Origin: AP-15 sp963738185 | Lineage (GTDB): Bacteria; Pseudomonadota; Alphaproteobacteria; ATCC43930; CGMCC-115725 | DNA: 64,000 bases | Reading direction: 5' to 3' | NCBI GenBank assembly: GCA_963738185.1 | Contig: CAVTVA010000003.1 | Coordinates: 682,001 to 746,000 of the forward strand | Shown: one piece after another, positions 48,709 through 58,256 of the stretch | How positions within the stretch are numbered: the first letter of the stretch is position 1 | Layout: each line of letters starts with the position of its first letter | Made by a program: the position numbers and the translations under genes | The notes under the pieces: generated by a model | Told to the model about the DNA's origin: nothing | Seen by the model: the letters and a program-made list of their open reading frames with translations, nothing else | Databases searched by the model: none

Positions 48709-48936
48709 TCAGTCGGCCCTGGCGGCGAGGTGGTGCGAACCGGGCGCCACCGCCGCCGCGGGCGAAGCGCCGGGACTGGCCGCCCCCGGACTGGCCGCCC
48801 CGGGAGTGGCCGCAGCGCCCGGGCACGCGCTCGCAGCCGGCGTTTGCGGCAAGACGCGCCAGTCGATTAGCGTGACCGCGCGGGCAAAGCTCAGCAGCAT
48901 CAGGATAACAATCACGGCGGCAAGGAACGGGTTCAT
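48709..48936 (-). CDS. Hypothetical single-pass membrane protein
   Basis: From ATG 48936: NPFLAAVIVILMLLSFARAV is a clear membrane helix, followed by LIDWRVLPQTPAASACP and an Ala/Pro/Gly-rich tail with GAASPGAASPGASP repeats. The open frame continues upstream with plausible coding (LRQLSERLDDAARR), so the true start may be a GTG near 49014. No family recognised. Confidence 0.4.
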   Translation of the reverse strand: MNPFLAAVIVILMLLSFARAVTLIDWRVLPQTPAASACPGAAATPGAASPGAASPGASPAAAVAPGSHHLAARAD

Positions 48937-49255
48937 CCGGCGTGCCGCGTCGTCGAGGCGCTCGCTCAACTGGCGTAGCGGGTGGTCTGGTCGTGGAGAC
49001 GTTCGGCGCACGCTTGGTGTTCCCCGGTTGATCCTAGGCTCGGTGCGGCCATTGCCGCCGAGACGATTTGCGGCCGGAGCGCGCTCCTCCCGCATCATCC
49101 GGGATATAGGTAAGCGGCGCTGTCGCAGTCGCGCGTTTCGGACAGTCCGGGCATGCAGGCGCAGCACACCGTGGGCCGAGCGCGCCCCGACCCCGACAAT
49201 CCGGAAACCACGCGGCCGCTCGGACCCGAGTCTTGCCGCGCGCCGCAGTCCCGCG
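48937..49255. other. Gap with no certain gene
   Basis: 319 bases between the small membrane protein and the VOC gene. It may hold the 5' part of the small membrane protein gene on the - strand (sequence like LRQLSERLDD); otherwise I see no feature. Confidence 0.4.
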
Positions 49256-49618
49256 CTAGGCGGTCAGCACCTCATAGAGGTGGCCGTTCGGGTCGCGGAA
49301 ATAAAAGCCGCGGCCGCCGTGGCGATGGTTGATCGCCATATCCTCGGCCGAGCGCGGCCCGCTGCCATAGGTCAGGCCCTCGCCGCGGACCCGGTCGTAA
49401 ATGCCGTCGAACTCGGCCTCGCCGACCTTGAAGGCGTAATGATGCCGCTCAAACGTATCGCGATCGTCAAAATCGATGGTCAGGTTTTCATCGACCCTGA
49501 CCGGCGCGAAATGCGACACCGCCCCCTTGTATTCGAGCCCGAAGATGCGGGCGAAGAACCGCGCCGATGCCTCCTTGTCGTGGGCGGGCACGATCGTATG
49601 GTCGAGATGGATCGTCAT
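49256..49618 (-). CDS. VOC-family (glyoxalase-like) protein
   Basis: 120-residue vicinal-oxygen-chelate fold protein: TIHLDHTIVPAHDKEASARF (His ligand), ARIFGLEYKGAVSHFAPVRV, HHYAFKVGEAEFDGIYDRVR, and GGRGFYFRDPNGHLYEVLTA with the terminal Glu ligand. Could be a dioxygenase, glyoxalase or resistance protein; not decidable. ATG 49618 follows AGGAGAGGC. Confidence 0.85.
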   Translation of the reverse strand: MTIHLDHTIVPAHDKEASARFFARIFGLEYKGAVSHFAPVRVDENLTIDFDDRDTFERHHYAFKVGEAEFDGIYDRVRGEGLTYGSGPRSAEDMAINHRHGGRGFYFRDPNGHLYEVLTA

Positions 49619-49750
49619 CAGCCTCTCCTTGCCGTCTTTCAACCACAGATGAGAGCGCGGCCCGCGCGCTGCAAGCACCCGCAGCAGGAACGCGGCATCC
49701 TCGGCGCGTGTGATCGCGAGCGGCGCGGCCTGGCGGCGGCGGGGCGCGCT

Positions 49751-50083
49751 TTACCGGGGGGGCGAGCCCTTGCCCTCCCAGTACCCGGCCGCAGCGGGAA
49801 ACACCGACTGGCAGCGCGTCGCCTGGGGCGCGCCATCCAAGGTGTCGGCGGCGGCGCGCCAGACGGCATAATGGGGTGCCGCCCGATGGGCCTCCAGCGC
49901 TGCCTCGTCGCGGTAGACCTCGTAGAAATAATAGACGTTCTGATCCTGCGCGTCCTGCAGCACGTTGAAGCGCAGGCAGCCCGGCTCGTCCCGCTCGGAG
50001 CCGAGGGCATCGACCTCGATCGCCTTCAGAAAACGCTCGCGCGCATCGGGCTTGACCCGGACCTTGACCCACATCGCCAGCAT
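49751..50083 (-). CDS. Putative quinol monooxygenase (ABM domain)
   Basis: 110 residues, antibiotic-biosynthesis-monooxygenase (YgiN-like) fold: LAMWVKVRVKPDARERFLKA, EPGCLRFNVLQDAQDQNVYY, and FYEVYRDEAALEAHRAAPHY are typical. Cofactor-free oxidation of quinols is known for relatives; here inferred. ATG 50083 follows GGGAGCAGGCAAG. Confidence 0.85.
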   Translation of the reverse strand: MLAMWVKVRVKPDARERFLKAIEVDALGSERDEPGCLRFNVLQDAQDQNVYYFYEVYRDEAALEAHRAAPHYAVWRAAADTLDGAPQATRCQSVFPAAAGYWEGKGSPPR

Positions 50084-50385
50084 CTTGCCTGCTCCCTTCG
50101 GTGGCGGATCGAACCGACCCTCGGGCCCGTTGCCCGCCGTCGGCCCAACTCAATCTTCGAATAGTACGCGAACCGCGAGGGCGCCGTCATGGCGGATGAT
50201 GCGGCGCCGTCGCAGCAGCGCACCGCGGCGTTCTGGCACCGGCCCCGGCGCAATCGGCGGGTTACGTGATAGCCGGAAAATGTCATTATCCCGCCGACCG
50301 ACATGCATCTTGCACCTTCCCGCAACGCGCCCATCTAGCGCTGCGTTCTAGACCGGACTCTCGCCCGAGGTGATGATCCGCCGCC
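50084..50385. other. Intergenic region at the left border of the glycan island
   Basis: 302 bases between the divergent ABM protein gene and the Wzt-like gene. No gene, repeat or clear promoter was recognised. Confidence 0.5.
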
Positions 50386-51705
50386 ATGCCGCCCCCGGTG
50401 ATCTGCGTCGAGCATCTGTCCAAGCGCTATCTGGTCGGCCATCGCGCCGAGCGGAGCCGGGACCCCGGCTACACTAATTTGCGCGAGGTCATCGGGCGCG
50501 AGCTGCGCAACAGCGCGCGCAAGGCGGCCGACATCGCCCGCGGCCGGCAGATCGTGCAGGGCGACACGGTCGAGGAATTTTGGGCATTGCGCGATGTCAG
50601 CTTTGCGGTCGAGGAAGGCGAGGTGCTCGGCATCATCGGCCGCAACGGCGCCGGCAAGAGCACCCTCTTAAAGATTTTGAGCCGCATCACCGAGCCGACC
50701 GCCGGGCGGGTCACCTTGCGCGGCCGCGTCGCCAGCCTGCTCGAAGTCGGCACCGGCTTTCACCCGGAATTGTCGGGCCGCGAGAACATCCATCTGAATG
50801 GTGCCATCCTCGGCATGTCGCGCGCCGAAATCCGCCGCAAATTCGACGAGATCGTCGCCTTCGCCGAGGTCGAGAAATTCATCGACACCCCGGTCAAGCG
50901 CTATTCCTCGGGCATGTATGTCCGTCTCGCCTTTGCCGTCGCCGCCCATCTCGAGCCCGAGATTCTGATCGTCGATGAGGTGCTCTCCGTCGGCGACGCC
51001 GAATTCCAAAAGAAATGCCTCGGCAAGATGAACGAGGTGGCTCGTGGAGGACGCACGGTGCTGTTCGTCAGCCACAATTTGCAGGCGGTACGCTCGCTCA
51101 CCACCCATGCTCTGCTCCTGGACCGAGGTCAGGTCGTGATTGACTCTTCGGTCGGCGATGTCTTGGAGGCCTACGTCGAGACTAACAGCCACTTGCGCGC
51201 GACGAGCTGGTCAGATCGCGAAGGGCTTGGCGACGACGATGCCCGGCTCAGGGGCATGTCGATTTATGCGGAACGCGGAGCGGCGTTCTTCAGCAGCAGC
51301 GCGATTCTGGTCGAGCTCACTGTTGATGTCCTCAAGGCGAAGTCAGGGCTGTGCATCGGCTTCGATTTAGTCGCCGACGATGGCACGGTCATCTTGCGCG
51401 CATACGATACCGATGATTCGCGGCAAGCCGCCCGGGTCAGGTCTCCGGGTTGTTATCGTTTGATTTGCCAGATTCCGCCGGGACTGTTGCATGGCCGTCG
51501 CTATTTTGTTGCCCCACGGCTCAGCATTCATGGCCAGAAATGGATTGTGCATTGCGATCCGTTGATTTCGGCGGACATCGCCCTCGACCACGGCGAGACC
51601 CCGTATTGGGCCACTCTCAACGCGCAGAATCGTCCCGGCCTGCTGGCTCCGGTGTTAAAATGGGACAGTGAGGCCTTGATCGATCAGCTGGTTGAAACCG
51701 GGTGA
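50386..51705 (+). CDS. Polysaccharide ABC transporter ATP-binding protein, Wzt type
   Basis: 439 residues: an ABC ATPase domain (Walker A GIIGRNGAGKSTLLK, signature KRYSSGMYVRLAFA, Walker B ILIVDEVLSVGD) plus an extended C-terminal domain of about 190 residues (from EAYVETNSHLRATSW), as in Wzt proteins whose C-terminal domain binds the modified end of an O-antigen. NLREVIGRELRN is typical of this export family. The permease Wzm, normally just upstream, is not in the window. It opens the glycan gene cluster and overlaps or abuts the next gene. Confidence 0.9.
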   Translation: MPPPVICVEHLSKRYLVGHRAERSRDPGYTNLREVIGRELRNSARKAADIARGRQIVQGDTVEEFWALRDVSFAVEEGEVLGIIGRNGAGKSTLLKILSRITEPTAGRVTLRGRVASLLEVGTGFHPELSGRENIHLNGAILGMSRAEIRRKFDEIVAFAEVEKFIDTPVKRYSSGMYVRLAFAVAAHLEPEILIVDEVLSVGDAEFQKKCLGKMNEVARGGRTVLFVSHNLQAVRSLTTHALLLDRGQVVIDSSVGDVLEAYVETNSHLRATSWSDREGLGDDDARLRGMSIYAERGAAFFSSSAILVELTVDVLKAKSGLCIGFDLVADDGTVILRAYDTDDSRQAARVRSPGCYRLICQIPPGLLHGRRYFVAPRLSIHGQKWIVHCDPLISADIALDHGETPYWATLNAQNRPGLLAPVLKWDSEALIDQLVETG

Positions 51706-51713
51706 AGGGTGCG

Positions 51714-52484
51714 ATGGTTGGCATCCCGCACTCGCTCAAAACCGCGATCAATGGGGCTCTCGGGCTCGCCGGCTTCCGGCTTGTCCGCAACGATCCGCCT
51801 CCACCTCCGCCGTCGCCGGATGACGCCGGCCTGCGACAGATTTTGACGCATCTCGCAATCTCCGTGGTGTTCGATGTCGGCGCGCATACCGGCCAGTATG
51901 CGACGCGGCTGCGGAATATTGGCTATCGGGGGAGAATCGTTTCGTTCGAGCCCCAGGCCGCACCCTTCGCCGTTCTGTCCGGAAAGGCGTCGCGCGATCC
52001 GCAGTGGCAGGCGGTCCGCCTCGCCCTGGGCGACCGCGAGGCCGAACAGGATCTGAACATCTCGCAGAACTCCTGGAGCAGCTCCTTCCTCCCGGTATCG
52101 ACCGAGATTCTACAAGTCGAAACCGGTATCGCTACAGTTGCCACCGAAACGGTTTCGGTCAAGACCTTAGATCAAGTCGGCCAAGAGCTTATTCAGCCAT
52201 CAGACAGCCTCTATTTGAAGATCGACGCCCAGGGCTTCGAACCAAAAATATTAGCAGGTGCGCATTCTTTGCTTTCCCGTTGCAGGGCAGTCCAGATGGA
52301 AATGGCGTTATTTCCGTCCTATCAAGGGCAGACGCTGCTTCCCGAAATGCTGCGTCTAATGAGCGAAAACGGCTTCCGGCTGGCGCATCTGGAGCGCGGG
52401 TTTTGGAACCCTAGCACCGGCTGCCTGATGGAGGTCGATGGAGTATTTGTGCGAACCAAGGAGGAATCGACTATCGGCCGATGA
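51714..52484 (+). CDS. FkbM family methyltransferase
   Basis: SAM-dependent methyltransferase of 256 residues; AISVVFDVGAHTGQYATRLR is the SAM-binding motif I, with IVSFEPQAAPFAVL and SLYLKIDAQGFEPKILAGA as later family motifs. FkbM enzymes in glycan clusters methylate sugar hydroxyls, which can cap the chain read by Wzt. ATG 51714 is preceded by GAAGGG; GTG 51702, overlapping the Wzt stop, is possible. Confidence 0.88.
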   Translation: MVGIPHSLKTAINGALGLAGFRLVRNDPPPPPPSPDDAGLRQILTHLAISVVFDVGAHTGQYATRLRNIGYRGRIVSFEPQAAPFAVLSGKASRDPQWQAVRLALGDREAEQDLNISQNSWSSSFLPVSTEILQVETGIATVATETVSVKTLDQVGQELIQPSDSLYLKIDAQGFEPKILAGAHSLLSRCRAVQMEMALFPSYQGQTLLPEMLRLMSENGFRLAHLERGFWNPSTGCLMEVDGVFVRTKEESTIGR

Positions 52485-52551
52485 AGCGCCAGCCAATCGA
52501 TACCGATACTCTCGCGCGGCAAAGCCGCATCGCCCCACCTTGGGCAGTTGG

Positions 52552-53533
52552 TCATGCGTTCGATGAAGGTAGGATGGAAGCCCTGATCGCTCCGATCGGA
52601 TTTTCCCGGTCTGCAGTCGCGCTCGAGGGGGAGAAAGCGTGGACGCAGGCTTTGCACAAGCGAAATCTAGTTGCCTCTTGGCGACCATGTCCGTTCGCGA
52701 AGCGCCGGAGCCTCCAAAGAATTGGCAAGCGACCCGTGCTCGCCAGCAATCTGTCCCATGTTTTGAGATATATCGGAGGTTCGGCGACTATTTTTCGGCA
52801 CAGCCTGATTACCGGTGCAAGGTGGCGCCGCGCGATGGTGCGACGACTTGCCCCCCGAGCCGATTCCAAAATGAACTCGGCAAACTCGTTGGCCATGTGT
52901 TGCCAACTTCCCCAGTCATAATGCATCGGATGGTCGAGATGGAATGCGATCGGGGAATTGATCAGCTCGACTTCTAATCCTCGGATCTTGAAAGTCATCG
53001 GTAGATAATAGTCCCACCAAGGCAAGCCCAGCGCAAATGGCCGGGCGACGTATGCGGGTATCGTCTTTCTCTGGAAGAAAAAGAGATCATATCCGCGGCG
53101 ATAGAGTTCGGGGCTGCTATCGTCAAAGCGCGTCACGTTCGCCCGATGTGCGATCGCAATTCCGTTGCGCACGGCCTTTCTAACGACCCCGGCCCAGTCC
53201 TTCGCCTCTAGAAAAATGTCGGCATTGATGATGCCGACAATCTCCTCGTCTTGCTCCGCGAGCACCTCCAGGAGATCGCCCAATAGCGGGGTCTTGCGTC
53301 CCAAAATCGCGCTCGCGTCGCGGTTCACCGCAACGAAATGCACCTGCGGGTACCGCGCGGCCAGTTCGGGAATCTCCTGCGGAAAATTCGCCGAGAGCAC
53401 CCGGAAGCCGGCGTCGATCCAGGAATTCGATGCAATATCCTTGGTACGCCTGTCCGACCTCACGCCCCCGCTCATACCGAACCACATTCGGCGGGATCGA
53501 TGTCGCGACCGCGATTCCTGACGCGTTTGGCAT
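52552..53533 (-). pseudogene. Glycosyltransferase-like hypothetical protein, single frameshift
   Basis: About 325 residues after joining two frames. The first part, from ATG 53533, is MPNASGIAVATSIPPNVVRY then ERGREV. The second begins DRRTKDIASNSWIDAGFRV and continues VGIINADIFLEAKDW (a nucleotide-sugar DxD-like Asp), YDLFFFQRKTIPAYVARPFA and LPWWDYYLPMTF. The shift is at TGTCCGAC near 53454; removal of one G/C base joins them. Fold looks like a GT-A transferase but the family is unnamed to me. Lower GC than its neighbours. Pseudogene or sequence error. Confidence 0.65.
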
Positions 53534-53705
53534 GAGGCCAGCCTCGCATTCCCCGGATGCTCGATCTGTAAGGTAAATTTTGCGTCCCAGCATCGCAACA
53601 AGATTTGGCCGTAATCAACGGTCTTTGGCAGCCACGATGTCGGGCTGCATGGTTCTGGATGTCCCGAACGCTCGCCCGATCGAGAGCGGAAGCCGGGGTA
53701 CGGCC

Positions 53706-54662
53706 TTATTCGGCCGGCACGGCGCGAGAGCTGCGGTACCAGTCGTAGGTCTGGCGGATCCCCGGCTCGAGCTCGATCCGCGGGCGCCAGCCGAGTGCCG
53801 CCAGCTTCGAGACGTCGAGCAGCTTGCGCGGGGCCCCGTCCGGTTTTGCCGGGTCGAACACGAAGCGGCCGGTAAAGCCGACCACCGCGGCGATGGTCCG
53901 GGCGAGGTCGGCGATCGTCACATCGCTGCCGACGCCGATATTGATCGGCTCCTCCTCCGACCAGGTCTTCAACAGAAAGACGATCGCATCGGCCAAATCG
54001 TCGACATGCAGGAACTCGCGGCGCGGCTGGCCGCTGCCCCAGATCTCGACGGTGTCGCGGCGCTCGCGCCGGGCGGCGTCGATCTTGGCCAGCAGCGCCG
54101 GCAGCACGTGGCTCGACATCAGGTCGAAATTGTCGTTCGGGCCATAGAGGTTGGTCGGCATGACCGAGACAAAATCGCAGCCATGCTGTCTTCGATAGGC
54201 CTGGCACAGCTTCAGCCCGGCGATCTTGGCGATCGCATAGGCTTCGTTGGTCGGCTCGAGCGGGCCGGTCAACAGGCAGCTTTCCGGCATCGGCTGCGGC
54301 GCCAGCCGCGGATAGATGCAGGACGACCCGAGAAACACCAGCTTGGCCACCCCGGTGCGCCGCGCCGCCTCGATCACATTGGTCGCGATCGCCAGATTGT
54401 CGTAGAGGAAATCGCCCGGATGCGTGGCGTTCTCGTGAATGCCGCCGACCCGCGCCGCGGCGAGCAACACCGCCTCCGGCCGCTGCGCGTCGAACCAGCG
54501 ATCGACCGCTCCCTGGTCGCGCAGGTCCACAGCGTCGCGCCCGATGGTCAAGAGCTGGCATTCCTCCCGCGCCAGCCGGCGCACCAGCGCCGAGCCCACC
54601 ATGCCGCGGTGCCCGGCGACCAGCACCCGGCGCCCGTTCAGCGGAAAGATCGTTGCCGGCAT
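53706..54662 (-). CDS. fcl: GDP-L-fucose synthase
   Basis: NADPH-dependent epimerase/reductase making GDP-L-fucose from the Gmd product. 318 residues of the extended SDR family: VLVAGHRGMVGSALVRRLA (Rossmann), LAAARVGGIHENATHPGDFL, LGSSCIYPRLAPQPMPE with the catalytic Ser, and the Tyr-x3-Lys in NEAYAIAKIAGLKLC. HVLPALLAKID and EFLHVDDLADA complete it. ATG 54662 is preferred over TTG 54665. It is 3 bases after gmd, so they are one operon. Confidence 0.95.
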   Translation of the reverse strand: MPATIFPLNGRRVLVAGHRGMVGSALVRRLAREECQLLTIGRDAVDLRDQGAVDRWFDAQRPEAVLLAAARVGGIHENATHPGDFLYDNLAIATNVIEAARRTGVAKLVFLGSSCIYPRLAPQPMPESCLLTGPLEPTNEAYAIAKIAGLKLCQAYRRQHGCDFVSVMPTNLYGPNDNFDLMSSHVLPALLAKIDAARRERRDTVEIWGSGQPRREFLHVDDLADAIVFLLKTWSEEEPINIGVGSDVTIADLARTIAAVVGFTGRFVFDPAKPDGAPRKLLDVSKLAALGWRPRIELEPGIRQTYDWYRSSRAVPAE

Positions 54663-54665
54663 CAA

Positions 54666-55725
54666 TCAATCGCCTCCCCCGAGCGCCGCACCGCGGGCGA
54701 CGTCGGCGAACCCGGCCTGGCTGACCGTGCGCTCGCGCCGCGCGAGATCGATGTCGTGCGCCACCATCATACCAACCAGCTCCTTGAAGGCGACCCGCGG
54801 CCGCCAGCCCAGCACGCGCCGCGCCTTCGCGGCGTCGCCGAGCAATACATCGACCTCGGTCGGGCGGAAATAGCGCTGATCGACCGCGACATGGCGCGCG
54901 CCAATCGAGGCCGGCCTCGGCAAAGGCGCGCTCGACCAGCTCGCGCACGGTGTGCGCCTCGCCGCTGGCGATGACGTAATCGTCGGGCCGGTCCTGCTGC
55001 AGCATCAGCCACATCGCCTCGACATAGTCGCCGGCGAACCCCCAATCGCGCCGCGCCTCCAGATTGCCCAGGTAGAGCTTGTCCTGCAGCCCTTCCTTGA
55101 TCCGGCCCACCGCGCGCGTCACCTTGCGCGTCACAAAAGTTTCGCCGCGCCGCGGGCTTTCATGGTTGAACAGAATGCCGTTGCAGATAAAGAGGCCATA
55201 GGCTTCGCGGTAATTGACCGCAAACCAGTGCGCCGCGACCTTGCTGACCCCATAGGGGCTGCGCGGATAGAACGGGGTCGTTTCGTGCTGCGGCGGGGCT
55301 GCGGCGCCAAACATCTCGGACGAGCCCGCCTGGTAATAGCGCGCCGGCCGGCCGCCATGCATCATATGGTCGCGCAACGCTTCGATCAGGCGCAAGGTGC
55401 CGAGCGCCACCACCTCGGCAGTGTATTCGGGAATGTCGAACGAGACCTTGACGTGGCTTTGCGCGCCGAGGTTATAGACCTCGTCGGGATCGACCGTCTC
55501 GAGCACCCGGCGCAGCCCGGTGCCGTCGGTCATATCGCCATAATGCAAGCTCAGCCTGGCGCCGGCGAGATGCGGATCGTGGTAGAGGTGATCGATGCGG
55601 TCGGTATTGAACAGGCTCGCCCGCCGCATCAGGCCATGCACCTCATAGCCCTTGGCCAGCAGCAGCTCGGTCAAGTAGGAGCCGTCCTGGCCGGTGACGC
55701 CGGTGATCAGCGCGCGCTTCGCCAT
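54666..55725 (-). pseudogene. gmd: GDP-mannose 4,6-dehydratase, single frameshift
   Basis: First enzyme of GDP-fucose synthesis. N-terminal frame: ALITGVTGQDGSYLTELLLA, NLGAQSHVKVSFDIPEYTA, YYQAGSSEMFGAAAPPQ, PRSPYGVSKVAAHWF (Tyr-x3-Lys), ending at EAGLDWRA. The C-terminal frame resumes HVAVDQRYFRPTEVDVLLGD then ARRVLGWRPRVAFKELV. The shift is at the GG of 54893-54894 (+ strand), where one extra base explains it. Reading on in the first frame would make a meaningless fusion through fcl. Pseudogene or sequence error; an intact fcl next door favours a functional gene. Confidence 0.9.
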
Positions 55726-56015
55726 GGGTCGACCCTATCATAAAGCCGACGCGAGCCGCCGGCAAAAAAGGGTATCCCCCGGTCCCGCCGCCGCTGGCGC
55801 CGCTCGCCAGGCGCATCATATCGCCAGACGCATCATAGGCATCGGAAATGATCCTCGCCGCGACCTCGGCGGATGTCTTCACCGGCGCCTTTTGACGTTG
55901 ATCTCCGCTCGCGCTATGGAGTGCCGTCCGCGGCCGCTCCTGATGCGCCAATTGCGCGCAGGCCACGCTGGCACGGCAAAAAAATGGTTAACCGTAGGAC
56001 TTCAGGAGAGCAAGC

Positions 56016-56870
56016 GTGGACACGGTCGCCGATATGGCAACGACACCGACGCTCAGCATCATTACCCCGGTTTACAACGGCGAACAGTTCATCGCCGGGT
56101 GCATACAATCGGTCACGGCTCAGAACTGCGCTGGGGTCGAGCACGTCATCGTCGACGGCGGGTCCACCGATCGAACCGTGGAAATTCTCGCCGAGAAAGC
56201 CAGGACGCATCCTCATATCCGATGGATCTCGGAGCGCGACCATGGGCAATCAGATGCGCTGAACAAAGGCATCCGCATGGCGAGAGCCGAATATATCGGC
56301 ATTCTGAATGTGGACGATTTCTACGAACCTGGCGCGTTTTCGCGGGTGATCGGAATCATCAAACGCCTTTCGGAGCCGCGTTTTATCGTCGGCGCCTGCA
56401 ACGTGCTTACGACAAGTGACAGGCTCTTGTATGTCAATCGCCCCGAGTATCCTTAGAGTTGAGAATATCTTGGTTGACGACGGCGATGTGGCCGTTTCCA
56501 AACAATCCTTCCGCATATTTTTATCCCAAGAAAATCCATGATACTCGTCGGACATTACAATATAGAAGAAAATTTCGGCATGGATTTTGAATTTGTTCTT
56601 GCCGCCATTCAAGCCATTGAACCGCTCTACATCGATGATCATACTTGGTAATTATCGCCGTATCGACGGAACTAAGACATTCAATGCGATGAAGGACGGC
56701 TCGCATGAGATTACGGTGCACAAAATCCGCGAGCGACCTGGAAGCGGGCACCGCTTAAAACCAAAATGCGGATCGCATCCTTGTGGGTATCACATAGGAT
56801 CAAGCTAACCTACTGGAATATCCATCGACGCTGGCGTTCGTTCACTGCAGTCCGTCAACGCGCCCAATGA
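56016..56870 (+). pseudogene. Family 2 glycosyltransferase, several frameshifts
   Basis: GT2 inverting glycosyltransferase. The intact N-terminal part has LSIITPVYNGEQFIAGCIQS, HVIVDGGSTDRTVEI and GILNVDDFYEPGAF (DxD-like), and stops at 56456. Family sequence continues in other frames: AMWPFPNNPSAYFYPKKIHD, then VGHYNIEENFGMDFEFVLAA, then GNYRRIDGTKTFNAMKDGSH, then LKTKMRIASLWVSHRIKL, ending at TGA 56868-56870. That needs four frame changes in about 300 bases. The damaged part is markedly AT-richer than its surroundings. GTG 56016 follows CAGGAG. Likely true decay, though poor sequence cannot be excluded. Confidence 0.75.
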
Positions 56871-57027
56871 CGAAGGACCAGCAGGACAAAAGCCGCAGGT
56901 CCTGGGAATATTATATTCAGGAATATTTAATTGCATCTGGGACGGCGCCGAACTGTCACTTTGGACGCCGCAGCGCGGAGGTCCCTCAATCGGACAGGCG
57001 GCCTTCGGGCAGGCGGTCTTCGGGCAG

Positions 57028-57980
57028 TCAGGCGGTTGTCGGGCTGCATGAACGATATCGCTGCTCGCCGATCCAGCCGAGGCGATGCGGGTGCATCGGG
57101 TCGGTTTCGGTGATCTCGTAAAAAACACTGTGCTGCCCGGTCGGCGCGCCGCGGAACTCGGCGTTGAGAATGCGGAACACGTTGCGATCCGCGTCCATCG
57201 CCCCGGCGCTGTGGCGGATCGGGATCGACCACCAGCGCAGCACGGCTTCGCAGGCGATCTTGTCGATCGCCAGGCAATTCGGATCGACCCAACCGCCCAT
57301 GCCTCGGCGAAAAATCCTCTACCGGGGCCAACCAACTCCCATTCGTCATGGCAGATCGGCTGGCGCGAGCCGGGATGGACGAACCAGCGCAGCGCATAGG
57401 CCCACTCCGCCCCGGCCGACAAGCCGCGTGCATCGCGCACAGGTGATCCTCCGCCCACCAATTGTCGTCGTCGAGATAGGCGAGGTAGCGGCTGTTGGCG
57501 AGGTAGCTCAGCATCGTGCGCAGCGATCCGCCGTCCCAGGTCGCGTGCACCCCGCCGTGCCGCCGCGAGGTCGAATAGCCGGGATAAAACAGCAGGACCG
57601 AGTGGCGGTCGGGGACCGAGCGGCAGAGTCTGCTCGACCTGGCGACGGGCTCGCCCGTCGCGGCGTCGATGCCGATCAGCAGCTGAACGCGGCCGTCGAA
57701 CCGTTGGTCGAAAACCGACTGGATCGCGTCGGCGATCGTCGGCCGCAGCACTGTCGGCATGACCACCGCGAAGTCGAAGGGCTGCTGCAGCGATCCGACC
57801 TTGCCGCCGTGAAACTCCTTCAGGAAGGGAGCGGAGAACGGGCTCGGCGGTCGCGGTCGGAACGGGTTGCCGTCCCAACTGGCTCAGCGGCCGCCAAAAA
57901 TCGGCCCCGCGGATCAACTGGATGTCGTACCGGCGCAAGAAGTCGTTCGCCGCTGCGGCGAGGCGCGCTTTCCAGGTCAA
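57028..57980 (-). pseudogene. Glycosyltransferase (GT2-like), several frameshifts
   Basis: Reconstructed from three reading frames on the complementary strand: MTWKARLAAAANDFLRRYDI and LIRGADFWRPLSQLG; then EFHGGKVGSLQQPFDFAVVM, SRYLAYLDDDNWWAEDHLCA with the catalytic DDD; then AGAEWAYALRWFVHPGSRQP and DEWELVGPGRGFFAE; then WVDPNCLAIDKIACEAVLRW. Frame changes fall near 57840, 57425 and 57300. All blocks expected for this family are present in order, so the gene existed intact recently or is intact with sequence errors. Opposite strand to its neighbours. Confidence 0.7.
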
Positions 57981-58256
57981 AAATCAGCCCCGACCACAAA
58001 ACATCCAAGGCTGCGCCGAACTTGCCGAGCAGCCGTCTTGACGATATAGCCGAGGCGCGGCGATGCCCGGCCGAGGCCGAGCATCAGCCTCGGGCGCGTT
58101 CCTGCCACCGCGGCGCGGCAATATCAAGGGGCGGCGGAGGGTCAAGCAGGGGCGGAGGCGCCGGCGTCCGAGGCGATCGGCCCCGGTGCGCCGCCGCGGG
58201 TTATGCACTACGCTGGGCCACGACACACAGGCAGGCGCGGACAAAGGAAGGAACCG

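Noticed and set aside
52552..55725. One open frame of over 1000 codons on the - strand across gmd, fcl and the next gene
   Set aside because: Only the two ends are real protein sequence in this frame; the middle is fcl read out of frame. It exists because gmd and the third gene each have a one-base shift.
54666..55725. Treating gmd as a proven pseudogene
   Set aside because: One extra base explains the break and the partner fcl is intact; sequence error is at least as likely.
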